From an uncultured Bacteroides sp. (lineage in GTDB: Bacteria > Bacteroidota > Bacteroidia > Bacteroidales > Bacteroidaceae): a stretch of 59,915 bases of DNA. The translations under genes were made by a program, and so were the position numbers. Positions 57,958 to 59,915 of this stretch are shown here, in pieces; the stretch's first letter is position 1, and each line of letters begins with the position of its first letter. The notes under the pieces were generated by a model. It saw only the letters and a program-made list of their open reading frames with translations. It had not been told where the DNA came from and searched no databases. The DNA is taken from assembly GCA_958477465.1 (NCBI GenBank), contig CAUEFX010000016.1, positions 1 to 59,915 of the forward strand. Reading direction: 5' to 3'.

Positions 57958-58034
57958 ATAAGATTCTTTTTAATTAGTGTTAGTTTTGAAAAAGATGCAG
58001 CAAAAGTACAAAAAAGAATCCGACCGGAAAAGAA

Positions 58035-58160
58035 AATAATATGCCAATTGAATAATATGCCAATGAGCAATTAACGATAATGTGGCAATACATTAATGAC
58101 AATGTGCCAACCAGCCGGCATTATGAGCGCGCAGCTAATTGGCACATTGACATATTGGCA
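58035..58160. repeat. Cluster of AATRTGCCAAT direct and inverted repeats
   Basis: Between the GH97 stop and the PurF-like promoter there are four direct copies of AATRTGSCAAT-type words (near 58039, 58055, 58079, 58101) and two inverted copies (58139-58148, 58152-58159). AATGTGCCAA (58101-58110) pairs exactly with TTGGCACATT (58139-58148), giving a hairpin just past the GH97 stop codon. Confidence 0.6.
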
Positions 58161-58162
58161 AC

Positions 58163-59915
58163 TTATTTAAATTTCTTCATTTTTTTATCTGCCGGAGCAG
58201 CTTCGATAATGCTCATTGCAAACCCACCGCTACGGGCAAGTTTAGTAGAAATCTTTGTTTTGTTGGTCACCAATCCTTTCTTTATCTGGTAGGAAGTGGG
58301 ATTGGATTCATAATCGGCATCTTTTCCATCGGCATACAGAGTGGCTACGTATTGTTTATCCGAATCCAAGAAATCGAGTGTGAAAGTTGCCGTACGGGCA
58401 TTCTCATCGGTAATGCCACCTACAAACCAATTATTGGTACCTTTGGCTTTACGGGCTACGGTAATGTAATCTCCCGGTTCGGCTTCCAGATATTTGCTAT
58501 CGTCCCAGTCTACAGCCACATCTTTGATAAACTGGAAAGCATCCATGTAACGTTCATAGTTTTCGGGAAGGTCGGCGGCCATCTGAAGCGGACTGTACAG
58601 CGTCAGATAGAGAGCCATCTGTTTGACCAGCGTAGTATGTACAAAACTATGTTCTCCTGTCAGGAAAGAGAGTTGTGTATCGAAGATACCCGGGGTGTAG
58701 TCCATCGGACCGCCAATCTGACGGGTGAAAGGAAGCAGAGTAGTATGGAAAGGTTTGCTTCCGCCAAACGCTTCGTATTCGGTGCCACGGGCAGATTCAT
58801 TACCGATAAGATTCGGGTAAGTACGGCAAAGACCGGTAGGCCGAACGGCTTCATGGGCATTCACGCAAATCTTATAATCGGCCGCTTTGGTTACAGCATG
58901 AAGATAGTGATTGTTCATCCATTGTCCGTAATGGTGCTCGCCACGTGGGATAATGTTACCTACATAACCGCTCTTCACGGCGTTGTAACCATTGTCTGCC
59001 ATAAACCGGTAGGCTTTATCCAAATGACGCTCGTAGTTACGCACAGAAGCAGAAGTCTCATGATGCATCATCAGTTTCACACCTTTACCGGCGGCATAGG
59101 CATTCAACATTTTCACATCAAAATCGGGATAAGGAGTCACAAAATCGAACACATAATCTTTTGACTGACCGAACCAATCTTCCCAACCTTCGTTCCAGCC
59201 TTCTACCAATACTTGGTCGAATCCGTGTTCGGCAGCAAAGTCTATATAACGTTTCACATTTTCGTTGTTGGCACCATGCTTGCCGTTGGATTTCGTTTTT
59301 GCATAATCCGTTTCACCCAGTTTTACGGAAGGCACGTCATCCGTGTAAGCCCAACTACTTTTTCCGGTAATCATCTCCCACCATACACCTACGTATTTCA
59401 CCGGTTTAATCCAAGAAACATCTTCGTATGCACAGGGGTCGTTCAGATTAAGAGTCAATTTGGAAGCAAGGATGTCACGGGCATCATCACTTACAATCAC
59501 CGTACGCCACGGAGATTGGCAAGGAGCCTGCATATATCCTTTATCGCCCACTGCATCAGGAGTCAGCCATGATTCGAATACGAGGTTCTTGTCGTCCAGA
59601 TTCAAATGCATACAAGAGTAATCCACCAAAGCAGCTTCGTGCAGGTTGATGTAAAGACCGTCGGCCGTTTTCATCTGCAAAGAAGTCTGCACGCCTGTCG
59701 GTGAAAAAGAGGTCTGTGAAGCATTGTCGGTAACGGCGCCTTTCATCAATCCGCGGATCTCCGATAGTTTGGATTCTGTATAATCATATTCCTGCGTATC
59801 GTAATCACCGGGAATCCAAAAAGCGGTATGATCGCCCGTCATGGTAAACTGCGAATGCTCTTCCTTGATTACAAAGTAATTAAGTTTTTCCTGCAATGGA
59901 AATTCGTAACTGAAT
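58163..59915 (-). CDS. Glycoside hydrolase family 97 (alpha-glucosidase-like), N-terminus cut by window end
   Basis: The frame is open to base 59915, so the signal peptide and first strand of the N-terminal domain are missing. The visible 584 residues include the catalytic barrel (about 230-480) with GYNAVKSGYVGNIIPRGEHH, VNAHEAVRPTGLCRTYPNL and GNESARGTEYEAFGG. The Glu residues in NAHE and GNES are placed like the base-side glutamates of inverting GH97 enzymes such as SusB. The C-terminal beta-domain (about 490-577) ends in a Lys-rich tail. SusB-type enzymes cut alpha-glucans in the periplasm. No SusC/SusD pair is visible inside the window. Confidence 0.9.
   Translation of the reverse strand, partial: FSYEFPLQEKLNYFVIKEEHSQFTMTGDHTAFWIPGDYDTQEYDYTESKLSEIRGLMKGAVTDNASQTSFSPTGVQTSLQMKTADGLYINLHEAALVDYSCMHLNLDDKNLVFESWLTPDAVGDKGYMQAPCQSPWRTVIVSDDARDILASKLTLNLNDPCAYEDVSWIKPVKYVGVWWEMITGKSSWAYTDDVPSVKLGETDYAKTKSNGKHGANNENVKRYIDFAAEHGFDQVLVEGWNEGWEDWFGQSKDYVFDFVTPYPDFDVKMLNAYAAGKGVKLMMHHETSASVRNYERHLDKAYRFMADNGYNAVKSGYVGNIIPRGEHHYGQWMNNHYLHAVTKAADYKICVNAHEAVRPTGLCRTYPNLIGNESARGTEYEAFGGSKPFHTTLLPFTRQIGGPMDYTPGIFDTQLSFLTGEHSFVHTTLVKQMALYLTLYSPLQMAADLPENYERYMDAFQFIKDVAVDWDDSKYLEAEPGDYITVARKAKGTNNWFVGGITDENARTATFTLDFLDSDKQYVATLYADGKDADYESNPTSYQIKKGLVTNKTKISTKLARSGGFAMSIIEAAPADKKMKKFK

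Overview
The window is chromosomal DNA of a Bacteroides species. The main reasons are the many Bacteroidetes-only families (DUF5606, DUF3276 PUR-alpha-like, DUF4250, DUF4252, PepSY-like, LruC lipoprotein, HU fused to a winged helix, GH97), a roughly 40-45% GC look, weak Shine-Dalgarno sites, and promoters that fit the Bacteroides -7 TAnnTTTG / -33 TTTG pattern at several places. Species was not determined.

Layout. 1-2445: end of a GH20 beta-hexosaminidase followed by a secreted DUF4434 protein (glycan use). 2446-8042: a repeat, tRNA-Ser(UGA), mutS2, corA, sdaA. 8063-21343: small secreted or lipoproteins (two PepSY-like, one DUF4738-like), an aldo/keto reductase divergent from an AraC regulator, trpB2, an unknown secreted protein, nfo, an Mpv17-like membrane protein, a ClC transporter, a LruC lipoprotein, a 58-residue DUF4250 protein and a DUF6483-like protein. 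21344-28256: the most accessory-looking segment, holding a 1625-residue exonuclease-RecQ-UvrD fusion and a Schlafen/AlbA-2 ATPase-fold protein. The two genes share a homologous promoter/leader. 28407-36167: dnaK, a double META-domain lipoprotein, an unknown secreted protein, carboxy(nor)spermidine dehydrogenase, bcp, recA. 36412-38092: ECF sigma factor, membrane anti-sigma candidate and DUF4252 protein in one operon. 38337-42184: yeiH, HU-wHTH protein, a LysR regulator likely to control yeiH, and an unknown gene. 42444-53917: clpB, then the minus-strand nusB-yajC-ybbR-coaE-DUF5606 group, a PUR-alpha-like protein, rplY-pth-S4 protein, HIT protein and a KefB-type antiporter. 54067-59915: gcvT, pepT, a PurF-like protein without the catalytic cysteine, and the start-truncated GH97 alpha-glucosidase.

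Most genes are conserved housekeeping genes of DNA repair (mutS2, nfo, recA, recQ-uvrD), protein quality control (dnaK, clpB) and translation support (rplY, pth, nusB). The intergenic DNA is unusually informative. At least two dispersed repeat families appear: a GAGCCTGTTT-ended MITE-like family, and a hairpin-plus-tail family whose hairpins double as terminators. There is also a 29-bp perfect inverted repeat, a 21-bp-period array in front of the HU-wHTH gene, and a palindrome placed as a LysR activator site upstream of yeiH.

The best candidate for an undescribed system is the helicase fusion plus Schlafen-like gene with their matching leaders. A defence or DNA-processing role is inference only; no integrase, transposase or flanking direct repeat was seen. 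All function calls rest on reading the translated sequence; no database search was run.
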